A stretch of DNA of 64,000 bases from Deltaproteobacteria bacterium (lineage in GTDB: Bacteria; Desulfobacterota; Desulfobacteria; Desulfobacterales; UBA5852): NCBI GenBank assembly GCA_020444045.1, contig JAHLLS010000016.1, positions 62,001-126,000 of the forward strand, given 5' to 3'. Shown here one piece after another: positions 28,558-37,488 of this stretch. A program made the translations under genes and the position numbers. The notes under the pieces are model-generated. The model saw only the letters and a program-made list of their open reading frames with translations. It did no database searches and was not told where the DNA came from. Position 1 is the first letter of the stretch, and each line of letters starts with the position of its first letter.

Positions 28558-31434
28558 TCAAGCATGGCTCTTCTTCAGGCGTGCCGCTACGATCTCCACC
28601 GGGTGGCGGATGGGAAGATCGGTAAATTCTTCCATCTGCAGGCGGCAGGTGGGGCAGTCGGTCACGCCGAAGTCGGCGCCGGAGCGGTTCAGCTGGCCGA
28701 TCAGGTCGTTGCCGATGGCCCGGCTGAGGTCGTAATGCGCGGCTGTCATGCCCCAACTGCCGGCCATGCCGCAGCAATGGGTTTGCAGCGGTTGGACATG
28801 GACGTCGTTCAAGCCGGCCAGCAGGTCCACCGAGGCGTTGGGGTCGGGTTGAATCCTGAGGTGGCAGGGCGCGTGGTAGGCCAGCCGCAGCGCGGGCCCG
28901 GTGGTATGCAGGCGGTCCTGGAAGCGGTTGACGAGCCGGCTGATGTGAACGGTTTTGGCCTGTACGGCGGCCACGGCGGCGGGATCCACCATGGTGGCCC
29001 ACTCCGTCTGCAGGGCGTAACCGCAGGACGAACAGGTGACGACAATCGCATCGGCCTCAGCGACCTGTTCGCCCCACTGCCGCAGGTTGGCGTGGATCTT
29101 GGCCCGGGCCGCCCGGGCCATGCCCTTGGAGAGCAGTGGCAGGCCGCAGCAGTGCTGCGCCGGCAGTTCCACCGCCAGGCCCAGGTGTTCGAGGACCCGT
29201 ATGGTCGCCTGACCGATTTCCGGCCGGATATAGCCGGCATAGCACCCGGCAAAGTAAAGCACCCGCGGTCCTGACGAGCGGCCTTGCGGATGGGCGCGGG
29301 AGGCGAGGGGGCGCGGGTCGAAGGCAACGAAGCGGCGCCGGGCGGATATCCCGGTGGTTTTTTCCATGAGGGCCCGCATTGGGGCCAGTTCCATCAGCGG
29401 TTTCATGAGAGGACTGACCGGGTGTGTCAAGCGACCTGCCAATTCCACGTTGGCCAACAGGTGATCGGTCAGGGGCGCGCCGAACCGTTCGGCATAACGG
29501 GTGCGCGCCTCGATGGCCATCTGGGGGATGTTGACGTTGGAGGGGCATTCGTGGCGGCAGCTGCCGCAGTTGACGCAGTGCCGCATCACCTCCTGGAAGG
29601 CTTCGGTGTAGAGGACCTTCTCTTCGATGCCGCCGCTGATCAGGGTGCGCAGGACATTGGCCTTAGCCTTGGGGGAGGCGGCCTCGTCCCGGGTGAATTT
29701 GTACACAGGGCACATGCGGGAGGCCGTGGTGACTGTGGTGCACTGGGAGCAGCCATGGCACTTCTCGATGGCGTCGAAATAGTCTTCCTCCCAGTGGAGG
29801 CGCTCTTTTTCCGGGTCTCGGCTGTGGTAAGAGCTGCCGTAGCGCAGGTCGCAGGCCATCTGGTCGGGCTGGTGGCGCGTGATGATCTCGGGGTTGAGGC
29901 GGCCGGTCGGGTCCAGCAGGGCCTTGGTCTCTATAAAAAGGTCGTAGATATGGGGGTAGCGCCGTTTAATGTAGGCGCTGCGCAGCCGGCCGTCCCCGTG
30001 TTCGCCGGACACGGTACCGTCCAGATCGCGTACCATGGCGTAATAGTCGTCGGCGATGGTCCGCAGCAGGTCAACGTCCCGGGGGTCCTTGAGGTCCAGC
30101 AGGGGGCGGGTGTGCAGCAGCCCCTTGGCAATGTGGCCGTAGATGACGAAGGTCACCCCGCGGCGCTCGAGTACGCGATAGATCCCCTCGAAAAAGGGAA
30201 CCAGGTTGCGGATGGGCACGGCGGCGTCCTCCACGAGGGCCAGGATTTTCCGGCGGCCTTTCATCTTGTAGAGAATGGGGACAGCCGCCTTGCGCACCGT
30301 CCAGAAACGCGCTTTTTCTTCGGCCGTGACGGCGGTATAGGCCTGCTCTGTAAAGCCCTCGGAGCGCAGAAGATCCCGCACCTTTTCGGCCTGCCGGGAG
30401 CAGTCTTCCTTTTGGAAGCCGTCGAACTCGATCAGCAGTACATTGTCGACATCCGTGGGAATGGCCTTCCCCAGGACGGGGTTGTTCTCACAGGCCAGCT
30501 TGAGCAGGGAGCGGTCCATCACCTCGATGCCCGAAGGGTTCATGGGCAGGATCCGCTGGACCGCCCTGGCCGAGGCCACGATGTCGTTCATGTAGGCCAC
30601 CACCAGGCTGTCGTAGGTTGGTCGGTCCTTCAGGCGGAAGGTGATCTCGGTGACGATGCCCAGGGTCCCCTCGGCGCCGGCCAACAGGCGCCGCAGGTCC
30701 AGCCGTCCGTCGCGGACCAGGTCCCGCAGGTTGTAGCCGGCGGAATTGTAGGGCGTATCCGGGTAGGCGGCTTCGATTTGCGCGGCGTTCTCCTCGTAGA
30801 GGGCGGCCAGCCGCTGGAAGTTCTCCGGAAGGGCGGCCCGCGAACACCCCATGATTTCCGAAAGCCGGATGACTGCGCCGTCGGCCATCACCACCTCGGC
30901 GTCTTCCAGGTAATCGCCCGTGTTGCCATATTTCACCGAATGGGCCCCGCTGGCGTTGGTGCCCAGCATGCCGCCGAAGGTGGCGTATTCGCCGCTGGAG
31001 GGGTCTGGCGGGAAAAAGAGGCCTTCTCCCTTGAGCAGGGACTCGAGTTCGCCGAAGCGGTAGCCCGGCTGGCAGGTGAAGGTGCGGGCGGCCGCATCCA
31101 GCCGGACGAGGCGGTTCATGTATTTGGTGAAGTCGATCACCAGGCCCCGGCCTAGTGCACTGCCGCAAAGGCCGCTGCCGGCGCCCCGGGGGTGCAGGGT
31201 CAGATTGTGCCGGGCGGCGAAGCGGACCGTACGCCGCACGTCTTCGGTGCTGCGGGGGTAGACCACACCAGCCGGCTGCACGCTGAAGATGCTGCCGTCC
31301 GTGGCCAGCATGGCGCGGTGCAGGGCATCACTGTAGACGTCGCCTGCCAGGGTTTGCTGCAGGGCGGTGAGATCCAGTGTCGATTGATCGTGACGGGTAA
31401 TCGCAGTTTTCAGGTTTGTAGGTGTCGAATGCAT
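28558..31434 (-). CDS. FAD-linked oxidase / Fe-S / cysteine-rich hydroxyacid dehydrogenase (GlcD-Dld type)
   Basis: A 958-residue flavo-iron-sulfur protein. The N-terminal half is a PCMH-type FAD domain with LHPRGAGSGLCGSALGRG and VDFTKYMNR, then a GlcD-like C-terminal domain. Two 4Fe-4S motifs follow (CHGCSQCT with a later CP, and CVNCGSCRHECPSN). Two CCG cysteine-rich domains close the protein (YFAGCYAGY with HCCGLP, and HAPCHLR with HCCGMAG). This architecture is typical of membrane-associated D-lactate or D-2-hydroxyacid dehydrogenases. The in-frame GTG three codons upstream is less likely than the ATG; neither has a clear Shine-Dalgarno sequence. It is divergent from a LarA-family gene. 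Confidence 0.9.
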   Translation of the reverse strand: MHSTPTNLKTAITRHDQSTLDLTALQQTLAGDVYSDALHRAMLATDGSIFSVQPAGVVYPRSTEDVRRTVRFAARHNLTLHPRGAGSGLCGSALGRGLVIDFTKYMNRLVRLDAAARTFTCQPGYRFGELESLLKGEGLFFPPDPSSGEYATFGGMLGTNASGAHSVKYGNTGDYLEDAEVVMADGAVIRLSEIMGCSRAALPENFQRLAALYEENAAQIEAAYPDTPYNSAGYNLRDLVRDGRLDLRRLLAGAEGTLGIVTEITFRLKDRPTYDSLVVAYMNDIVASARAVQRILPMNPSGIEVMDRSLLKLACENNPVLGKAIPTDVDNVLLIEFDGFQKEDCSRQAEKVRDLLRSEGFTEQAYTAVTAEEKARFWTVRKAAVPILYKMKGRRKILALVEDAAVPIRNLVPFFEGIYRVLERRGVTFVIYGHIAKGLLHTRPLLDLKDPRDVDLLRTIADDYYAMVRDLDGTVSGEHGDGRLRSAYIKRRYPHIYDLFIETKALLDPTGRLNPEIITRHQPDQMACDLRYGSSYHSRDPEKERLHWEEDYFDAIEKCHGCSQCTTVTTASRMCPVYKFTRDEAASPKAKANVLRTLISGGIEEKVLYTEAFQEVMRHCVNCGSCRHECPSNVNIPQMAIEARTRYAERFGAPLTDHLLANVELAGRLTHPVSPLMKPLMELAPMRALMEKTTGISARRRFVAFDPRPLASRAHPQGRSSGPRVLYFAGCYAGYIRPEIGQATIRVLEHLGLAVELPAQHCCGLPLLSKGMARAARAKIHANLRQWGEQVAEADAIVVTCSSCGYALQTEWATMVDPAAVAAVQAKTVHISRLVNRFQDRLHTTGPALRLAYHAPCHLRIQPDPNASVDLLAGLNDVHVQPLQTHCCGMAGSWGMTAAHYDLSRAIGNDLIGQLNRSGADFGVTDCPTCRLQMEEFTDLPIRHPVEIVAARLKKSHA

Positions 31435-31638
31435 GGCGGTCACTATACCGGATTGATGATGAATTTCAAAAGGACAATACGGATTAAGCGTCTAATACGT
31501 AAAGTGAGTGATATATATCCGCTATTGCGACGGACGCCAACACTTGATAACCATGACTATCGTCATCAGGCGCCGCAGTTCCTGCTGGTTCATAGCAGGG
31601 CGAAACAGGCTTTACATCCCGGGAGATCCAATCCTTTT

Positions 31639-32940
31639 ATGCGCTACCCACCCTATATCGAAGCGGATTTCACTTTCCCGGGCTTTTATCATGTCCGATT
31701 GCGACCGGAAGGTGAGTGCATCGCAGATGTTGCCTCCGCCACGGCCGCGACAGTCGACCGGGCCCTGTCGCATAGTCCCATCCGTTCCGGCGATACAGTG
31801 GCGGTGGCCGTCGGCAGCCGCGGCATGGCCAACCTGGCGCTGATGGTCCGCACTATCTGCCAGCGGCTGCAGCACGTCGGGGCCCATCCCTTCATCGTGC
31901 CGGCCATGGGCAGCCACGGCGGGGCCACCGCCGAAGGACAGGTCGCCATCCTGGCCCACCTGGGTGTTTCGGAAGCCGCCTGTGGTGCTCCGGTGCGGTC
32001 TTCCATGGCGGCGGAACCCATCGCTACCGTGTATGATGACGTGCCTGTTTTCTATTCCCGGGATATCGCGGTGGCGGATCATGCCGTCTGCCTCAACCGC
32101 ATCAAACCCCACACCAAATTCAAAGGCCCGCTGGAGAGCGGTCTTGCCAAAATGCTGTGCGTGGGTATGGGCAAACACGACGGTGCCCTGGCCTATCATC
32201 GCTGGGCCCTGCAATACGGCTTTTTCCCGCTGCTGCGCGAAATGGCGCAGGCGGTCCTGACCCACGGCAATCTGCGGTTTGGGGCGGCGGTGGTTGAAAA
32301 CGCCCGGGATGAAACCTGCCGCATCGAGGCAATTCCGGCCGGCCGCATCCTGGAACGGGAGCCGGATCTGCTGGCGGCCGCCAAGGAACAATTTCCCCGT
32401 TTGCCCTTTAACCGGTTGGATGTATTGGCCATCCAAACGATCGGCAAGGAGATCAGCGGCGCCGGCATGGATCCCAACGTGACCGGGCGCGCCTTCGATC
32501 TGATGGAAAGCGATTTTTCCGAACAGATGCAGGCCACAAGGGTGGCTGTTTTGAACCTGTCGACGAAGACCGGCGGCAACGCGATCGGTTTGGGCAATGC
32601 CGATATCATCACCGAACGGGTGTTTCAGGCCATGGACTACGAGGCGACCTTGATGAATGCGTTGACCAGCCTGTCGTTGCACAAGGCCTTTATCCCCGTC
32701 CGCCTGCCCAATGACCGCAAAGCCTTGCAGGCCTGTTTTACCACCCTGGGGCCCAAACCTGCGGCGGCGATCGAGGCCGTGATTGTTCGTGACACCCGGC
32801 ACGTCAATGAATTCCTGGCCAGCGCCGCGCTTCTCGACGGTCTGCGACGCCATCCTCTGGCAGATATCGTCGCCGGGCCGGCCCCCTTGACGTTCGATGC
32901 CGCGGATAACCTGGTCACACTGTGGGGAACCAACACCTGA
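31639..32940 (+). CDS. LarA-superfamily (DUF2088) protein, possible nickel-pincer hydroxyacid racemase
   Basis: A 433-residue protein with the LarA N-terminal (DUF2088) domain. PAMGSHGG carries H93, and NRIKPHTKFKGPLESGLAK carries H158 and K171, followed by H187 in GALAYH. The 16-residue K171-H187 spacing equals that of the pincer-binding Lys and Ni-ligand His of lactate racemase (K184/H200), so a nickel-pincer cofactor is plausible. The substrate is unknown. It is divergent from a D-hydroxyacid dehydrogenase gene, suggesting hydroxyacid racemisation. GGGAGA lies 12 bases before the ATG, rather far. No larB, larC or larE is present in the window. Confidence 0.8.
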   Translation: MRYPPYIEADFTFPGFYHVRLRPEGECIADVASATAATVDRALSHSPIRSGDTVAVAVGSRGMANLALMVRTICQRLQHVGAHPFIVPAMGSHGGATAEGQVAILAHLGVSEAACGAPVRSSMAAEPIATVYDDVPVFYSRDIAVADHAVCLNRIKPHTKFKGPLESGLAKMLCVGMGKHDGALAYHRWALQYGFFPLLREMAQAVLTHGNLRFGAAVVENARDETCRIEAIPAGRILEREPDLLAAAKEQFPRLPFNRLDVLAIQTIGKEISGAGMDPNVTGRAFDLMESDFSEQMQATRVAVLNLSTKTGGNAIGLGNADIITERVFQAMDYEATLMNALTSLSLHKAFIPVRLPNDRKALQACFTTLGPKPAAAIEAVIVRDTRHVNEFLASAALLDGLRRHPLADIVAGPAPLTFDAADNLVTLWGTNT

Positions 32941-33098
32941 AAAACGATCCCTGGATGCGCATGCCTCAGGCGTCGACAACGTTGCGGTGGGATTGTAATT
33001 CCGGACCGCTGCCACGGGTGAAATGCCCGGCCGCAACCTCTTACCGACAGGCCAGCGGGACGGAGCCCACCATGGCGGCGCCGTCCCCATTGCCCACG

Positions 33099-34832
33099 CT
33101 AACCGCGGATGATGCGCGGCAGGATCATCTGGTGCTGGGGGCAGATGGATTTCGGGTTCTGGTAGGCGGCCCCGGCAAAGGCTGTCAGGTAGCGGCGCAG
33201 ATCTTTGATGGCCACGATCTCGTCCACCAAACCGGTGCGGGCGCAGAACAGGGGCCGTGATTTTTCGTGGTAATCCGCTGCCAGCTCGTTCATCTTATCC
33301 ACCACGGGTTGCAGGGGCCGGCCGGCGGCTTCCTCCTTGACCAGCCGTCGGGCGTAAGTCGCTACAGCGGCCGTTTCGCCATGCATGACGTAGATTTCGC
33401 TGGCGGCGGTCCCTAACGTGAACGCGTTGTGGCGGTTGGCCGTGGGACCTCCCATGACATAGTGGGCCGCGGCCGTGCCCTTGCGCAGCACGACCAGCAT
33501 CATGGGCACATCGGTCTGCTGGATGGAATAGATCAGGGACTGGCCCAGACCCAGCAATTCCGCTTTTTCAGCCGCATCCCCCACATCGATGCCGGTGGTG
33601 TCCTGGAACCAGATGATCGGAATGCGGTCCCGCCCGCAGAGGGTCACAAACTCGTTCATTTTGATGAGCCCCTGGCGGTAGAGCTTGCCGCCGAAGCCCG
33701 GGTAGTCGGCGTATTCCGGATAGTCCTTTCCCAGGTATCCCTGGCGGTTGCCGATGCAGGCCACCAGGAAGCCGTCCACCTTGCAAAGCCCGGTGTAGAC
33801 TTCCGGCCCGTTTTCCGGACGGAATTCCATGTGCTCGCCGCTGTCCACGAGACGGGCCAGAATCTGATCGAATTCGTAGACCCGCTTAGGCTCCATGGGC
33901 AGCAGGCTGTAAATGTCTTCCGACGGGAAGCGGGTATCCCGGGGAGGAGCCACCCGGAAGAATTTGGGATGGTAGGCCGGTATGGCCTTCATGTAGTCTT
34001 TCAGGCCGTCCAGGACCCCTTGTTCTTCTTCGAAGACATAGCGAAAGAAACCGGTTTCGTCATAATGGGTTGCGACCGTGCCGGGGGGCTGGGCCTTGAA
34101 GTGTTTGGCCTTTTCGATAATGCCCGCGGCCATTTCCAGGTCGAAATGTCCCTTGGGGGCCATGCCGCTCACGATGCCGGCGCCGCCCACGGCAATGTTG
34201 CAATCCTTGTGGGCGAAGAGAATGGTGGGACTGATGCTCTGGTAGCCGCCGCCGGCCGGGTTGGTGCCGTAGATACCGGCTAAAACCGGTATGCCCATCT
34301 GCTCCAGCTCGGCATGCCGGAAGAAGGGTGTGCCGGCGCCGCGCCGGTTGGCATAGAATTTTTCCTGTTCCGTGAGTTTGGCGCCGCTGCAGTTGACCAG
34401 CCAGACCAGGGGAATGTTCAGGCGCTTGGCCAGATCGGTGACGCGCAGGATATTCTCGGACTGGCCCGGCAGCCAGGCGCCGGCCATGACTTTGTTGTCG
34501 AACCCGATGATAACGGCCCACTTGCCGGAAATGCGCCCCAGACCGTCGATGACGTTGGTGGTGCCCTCGTCGTTTTCCATGGGGTTGTAGAGCATGTGCA
34601 GCGGGCACCACGTCTCCGGGTCCACCAAATAGTCTATTCGCTGCCAGACCGTCATCTGCCCCCGGGCATTGATTTTGTCGGTGGGGAAGCCGGCGTTTTT
34701 GACCCCCTCGACCTGGGCCTGAATTTCAGCTTCGGCTGTTTCCAGCGCTTCACGGTTTTTGGCGGTTTGCTTGAGCTGGCTTTTTTTAAGTTCCCGGCCG
34801 AACTCAGCCATTTTTTCGAAATACGGTCGCAT
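33099..34832 (-). CDS. gcdA: Glutaconyl-CoA decarboxylase alpha subunit (carboxyltransferase)
   Basis: A 577-residue carboxyltransferase of the acyl-CoA carboxylase beta/alpha family that moves CO2 from glutaconyl-CoA to biotin. It shows two crotonase-like halves, with LVNCSGAKLTEQEKFYANRR and GTNPAGGGYQSISPT in the first and IPIIWFQDTTGIDVGDAAEK and GGPTANRHNAFTLGTA in the second. Length is near the 587 residues of Acidaminococcus GcdA. GGGGGAG precedes the ATG. It is last of the minus-strand decarboxylase genes, after the biotin carrier; a close acyl-CoA specificity such as methylmalonyl-CoA is the alternative. Confidence 0.87.
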   Translation of the reverse strand: MRPYFEKMAEFGRELKKSQLKQTAKNREALETAEAEIQAQVEGVKNAGFPTDKINARGQMTVWQRIDYLVDPETWCPLHMLYNPMENDEGTTNVIDGLGRISGKWAVIIGFDNKVMAGAWLPGQSENILRVTDLAKRLNIPLVWLVNCSGAKLTEQEKFYANRRGAGTPFFRHAELEQMGIPVLAGIYGTNPAGGGYQSISPTILFAHKDCNIAVGGAGIVSGMAPKGHFDLEMAAGIIEKAKHFKAQPPGTVATHYDETGFFRYVFEEEQGVLDGLKDYMKAIPAYHPKFFRVAPPRDTRFPSEDIYSLLPMEPKRVYEFDQILARLVDSGEHMEFRPENGPEVYTGLCKVDGFLVACIGNRQGYLGKDYPEYADYPGFGGKLYRQGLIKMNEFVTLCGRDRIPIIWFQDTTGIDVGDAAEKAELLGLGQSLIYSIQQTDVPMMLVVLRKGTAAAHYVMGGPTANRHNAFTLGTAASEIYVMHGETAAVATYARRLVKEEAAGRPLQPVVDKMNELAADYHEKSRPLFCARTGLVDEIVAIKDLRRYLTAFAGAAYQNPKSICPQHQMILPRIIRG

Positions 34833-34880
34833 GTGTCACTCCCCCTCTATAAGCCGCTGCAATCGGCAATCGCGAAACTG

Positions 34881-35099
34881 TCAATCCTCGATGATGGCTA
34901 GAAGATCGTCTTCCTCCACATCGTCCCCTTTTTTGACCTTGATGTCCTTGATCGTTCCGCTGCAGGGCGCAAATACGGGGGTTTCCATCTTCATCGCTTC
35001 GATGACCAGAATTTCTTCGTCTTCTTCCACCGTCTTGCCGACTTCCAGATCCATCTGGATGATTTTGCCCGCCAATGGGGCCAAGATTTCTTCGGACAT
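34881..35099 (-). CDS. Biotin carrier subunit of the Na+-translocating decarboxylase
   Basis: A 72-residue biotinyl domain protein with the IEAMKMETPV motif; K37 is the biotinylation site. It carries CO2-biotin between the carboxyltransferase and the membrane decarboxylase. GcdC-type carriers usually have a long Ala/Pro linker before this domain. Here the domain stands alone, starting directly at EILAPLAGKIIQ. GGGAGG lies seven bases before the ATG. It is placed between the beta and alpha subunit genes. Confidence 0.92.
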   Translation of the reverse strand: MSEEILAPLAGKIIQMDLEVGKTVEEDEEILVIEAMKMETPVFAPCSGTIKDIKVKKGDDVEEDDLLAIIED

Positions 35100-35190
35100 T
35101 ATCGTACCTCCCTATCATTGATTTCGCTTATTGAATCGTTTGTGTTTTATGTCGTCTTCCGTTTAACCGGTGAAAAGGATCACGGATCCC

Positions 35191-35279
35191 GGGGGCCAGG
35201 GGTTCAAGGATTTGTCATATGGTGTTTTTGATGTTCACTTGAATCCCCGAATCCTCGGACCTTTGAACCCTCAGGGCCA
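35191..35279. repeat. Palindromic intergenic repeat, CCAAGGGTTCGAGG family (copy 2)
   Basis: Left arm GGCCAGGGGTTCAAGGATT; right arm contains TTGAATCCCCGAATCCTCGG and ACCTTTGAACCCTCAGGGCC, so the ends pair as GGCC...GGTTCAA with TTGAACCC...GGCC. It lies in the gap between the decarboxylase beta subunit and biotin-carrier genes, interrupting the gcd cluster without disrupting a gene. Confidence 0.6.
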
Positions 35280-35317
35280 CACCGATTTTGTTAGGGGTGA
35301 TCCAGATTTTTGATTGT

Positions 35318-36436
35318 TTACCCCAGCAGCGTCAAAAAGATCCCCGCGGCAATGACCGTGCCGATGACGCCGGCCACATTCGGGCCCATGGCGAACATGA
35401 GCAGATAGTTTTTCTTGTCATACTGGGAGCCGACCTTGTGTACCACGCGCGCGGCCATGGGGACCGCCGAGACGCCCGCGGCACCCAGCAGGGGGTTGAT
35501 CTTTTCCTTGCGGAACAGGTTCATCAGCTTGGCCAGCAGGATGCCGGTGGCCGTGCTGACGATAAAGGCGAACAGCCCGAAAAAGAAAATGAACAACACC
35601 TTGGGCTGCAGAAAGGCGGCCGCGTTCATGGTGGCGCCTACCGGCAGCCCCAAGAAGATGGTGACGATGTTGAGCAGCTCGTTCTGAGCGGCATGGGTCA
35701 GCCGCTCCACCACCTTGGCTTCGCGGAAAAGGTTGCCCAGCATAAACATGGCAATCAAGGGTGCGGCAGCCGGAACCAAAAGGATGATCACCAGGGTTGC
35801 CACGATGGGAAAGAGGATTTTTTCCAGCGGACTGACTTTGCGGCCTTTTTTCATCCGAATGGTGCGCTCTTTCGACGTGGTCAGCAGCCGCATGACCGGA
35901 GGCTGGATGATGGGCACCAGGGCCATGTAGGAATAGGCTGCCACCGCACAGCTGCCGAGCATGTGGGGGGCCAGTTTGGCCGCCAGGAAGATGGTGGTGG
36001 GGCCGTCGGCGCCCCCAATGATGCCCATGGTGGCGGCTTCCTTGAGATCGAACCCCATGGCGCTGGCGGCAAAAAAGGTCAGGTAGACACCTGCCTGGGC
36101 GCCGGCGCCGAGGAAGATCAACACCGGTTTGGCCAGCAAGGGGCCGAAATCGGTCAAGGCTCCCAGTCCCAGAAAAATCAGCGGCGGTATGATTTCCCAT
36201 TGAATGCCGTAGTGGTAGAACCGCCACAGGAGGCCCTCTTCGGGTTCCATCAGACCGGTCAGGGGCAGGTTGGCCAGCAGAATGCCGAAACCGATGGGCA
36301 GCAAAAGCAGCGGTTCGTATTGTTTGGCAATGGCCAGATAGATCAGAGTGCCCCCGATCAGCCACATCAGCAGCATGCCCGGCGTCAAGTAGAAAAAGCC
36401 AGCGGTCTGGAAGAGGGCCAGCAGGTCATTTGTCAT
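35318..36436 (-). CDS. Na+-translocating decarboxylase beta subunit
   Basis: A 372-residue polytopic membrane protein of the OadB/GcdB/MmdB family, which decarboxylates carboxybiotin and pumps Na+ outward. About nine hydrophobic segments are visible, and the family hallmark GIIGGADGPTTIFLAAKLAP lies in the middle. Length is typical (about 370-430). It overlaps the small gamma/delta-like subunit gene by 11 bases and precedes the biotin-carrier gene. Confidence 0.93.
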   Translation of the reverse strand: MTNDLLALFQTAGFFYLTPGMLLMWLIGGTLIYLAIAKQYEPLLLLPIGFGILLANLPLTGLMEPEEGLLWRFYHYGIQWEIIPPLIFLGLGALTDFGPLLAKPVLIFLGAGAQAGVYLTFFAASAMGFDLKEAATMGIIGGADGPTTIFLAAKLAPHMLGSCAVAAYSYMALVPIIQPPVMRLLTTSKERTIRMKKGRKVSPLEKILFPIVATLVIILLVPAAAPLIAMFMLGNLFREAKVVERLTHAAQNELLNIVTIFLGLPVGATMNAAAFLQPKVLFIFFFGLFAFIVSTATGILLAKLMNLFRKEKINPLLGAAGVSAVPMAARVVHKVGSQYDKKNYLLMFAMGPNVAGVIGTVIAAGIFLTLLG

Positions 36437-36560
36437 GGGGTTCGCCTTTCGACAGGGCGTCTGCCACGAAACGGGTCAGTCGGATGACGATGTAGAGCAG
36501 GGTCATGCCAATGAAAACCCCGCTCAAACCGGCTGTGAATATCTGTAGGGCATCCTTCAT
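36426..36560 (-). CDS. Small OadG-like membrane subunit (44 aa)
   Basis: A 44-residue protein starting MKDALQIFTAGLSGVFIGM, with one transmembrane helix (about residues 8-28) and a short polar tail ending EPHDK. OadG/GcdD-type gamma or delta subunits anchor the decarboxylase complex and have this layout, though most are longer (80-110). GAGGA lies about six bases upstream and the end overlaps the beta subunit start. Its position immediately before the beta subunit strongly supports the call. Confidence 0.75.
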   Translation of the reverse strand: MKDALQIFTAGLSGVFIGMTLLYIVIRLTRFVADALSKGEPHDK

Positions 36561-36577
36561 GCAAAATCCTCGCAGGC

Positions 36578-36979
36578 TTATTCCACGGCGGTTGCCGGCG
36601 GCCAGGCATTTTTTTCCTGCAGCACCTGGCGCAGGGTCTTCAGGGCGGTGTTGGTGGCCGGGATGCCGCCGTAAACTGCCGTCTGGAAGATCGTCTCGGC
36701 AATGTCTTCGACGGTGCAGCCCACATTCAGGGCGGCCTGGATGTGCAGCTTCAGTTCGTCGGCCCGCCCCAGCACGGTCAGGGCCGCCACGGTGATGAGC
36801 TGGCGGGTAGGGTGGGGCAGTTTTTCGCGGGCGTACATCTTGCCCGTGATGAACAGCGACAGGTCCTTGGCCAGCCCGGGATCGAAGGCCTTCCAGAGCT
36901 CGAAGGGCTTTTCGTCCTCGACCCCTTCAAAATAAAGCGCCGCCGTGCGCTGGGTCTTCTCGATGAGATCATCGTTCAT
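36578..36979 (-). CDS. Carboxymuconolactone decarboxylase (AhpD-like) family protein
   Basis: A 133-residue all-helical CMD-family protein with PHPTRQLITVAALTVLGRAD and DIAETIFQTAVYGGIPATN. It contains one cysteine (GCTVED) rather than the CxxC of AhpD, so peroxidase-reductase activity is unlikely. Members act as small decarboxylases or have unknown roles. AGGAG precedes the ATG and it lies 17 bases before the small decarboxylase subunit gene, so it probably belongs to this operon. Confidence 0.85.
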   Translation of the reverse strand: MNDDLIEKTQRTAALYFEGVEDEKPFELWKAFDPGLAKDLSLFITGKMYAREKLPHPTRQLITVAALTVLGRADELKLHIQAALNVGCTVEDIAETIFQTAVYGGIPATNTALKTLRQVLQEKNAWPPATAVE

Positions 36980-37361
36980 GGGCGACTCCTTTCTACCTGC
37001 TTCTGGTCAGCATGATTCATTTCGATCTATCTGCTTCCCAATTTTTGTGAAACAGGAAAGGGTTTCCAGCTCGGGTTCATCCTGTTCCTTTAATTGTTCA
37101 TTTTCATCCCCGTGGAAGAAAACGAACCAAAAGAAGACGCCCGTGTCCCGCTTAACCCTGCGCGTCGTCGCCGCGACCGGAGCGCGCGGAAACTCGCTTT
37201 CGCTCAGACAGTCCGCGCACTTTTTCCCGTTCGCAGCGCCTGATGCTCGGCGCGGGACAATGGGAAATTCAACATCAAAATCTGGAAAAACGTTTTTAAG
37301 TACTTTCAAAACGACTACCTGAGGTTTCCCTCTCCGAGAGATTAGCCTCATTTACATGATC
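36980..37361. other. Intergenic region upstream of the CMD/decarboxylase operon
   Basis: Nearly 400 bases without a convincing gene. A 114-codon minus-strand frame (37007-37351) exists, but it is Arg/Val-biased, has no ribosome-binding site, and resembles remnant or repeat sequence. Promoter activity for the decarboxylase genes is likely in the AT-richer part near 37000-37130. Otherwise nothing is recognised. Confidence 0.5.
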
Positions 37362-37488
37362 GTAGTGGGAGAAGCATTTGTCCAAGGTCAAGGCGCGCAA
37401 GCCCCGAGGCGTGAGGCGTACGCCGGTACGCCGCAACAACGAGGGGTGCCGCGCAACGCCGAGATTGGGCAAATGCTTCTCCCACTAC
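37362..37488. repeat. 127-bp palindromic element with perfect 19-bp terminal inverted repeats
   Basis: The terminal arms GTAGTGGGAGAAGCATTTG (37362-37380) and its exact complement (37470-37488) flank a nested palindrome with core GGCGTAC-GCCG-GTACGCC and GC-rich intermediate arms. The right end supplies the stop codon of the acyl-CoA dehydrogenase gene (37485-37487). It has no coding capacity; it looks like a MITE or REP-type element. Confidence 0.75.

Noticed and set aside
35288..36487. 399-codon plus-strand frame rich in Gln, His and Gly
   Set aside because: It is the antisense of the hydrophobic decarboxylase beta subunit gene, which explains the skewed composition.
37007..37351. 114-codon minus-strand frame upstream of the CMD gene
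   Set aside because: No ribosome-binding site, unusual composition and no recognised domain; more likely intergenic remnant sequence.
37362..37488. Possibility that this element is a CRISPR repeat or a tRNA
   Set aside because: It is a single nested palindrome with no regular spacers and no cloverleaf; no CRISPR array was seen anywhere in the window.
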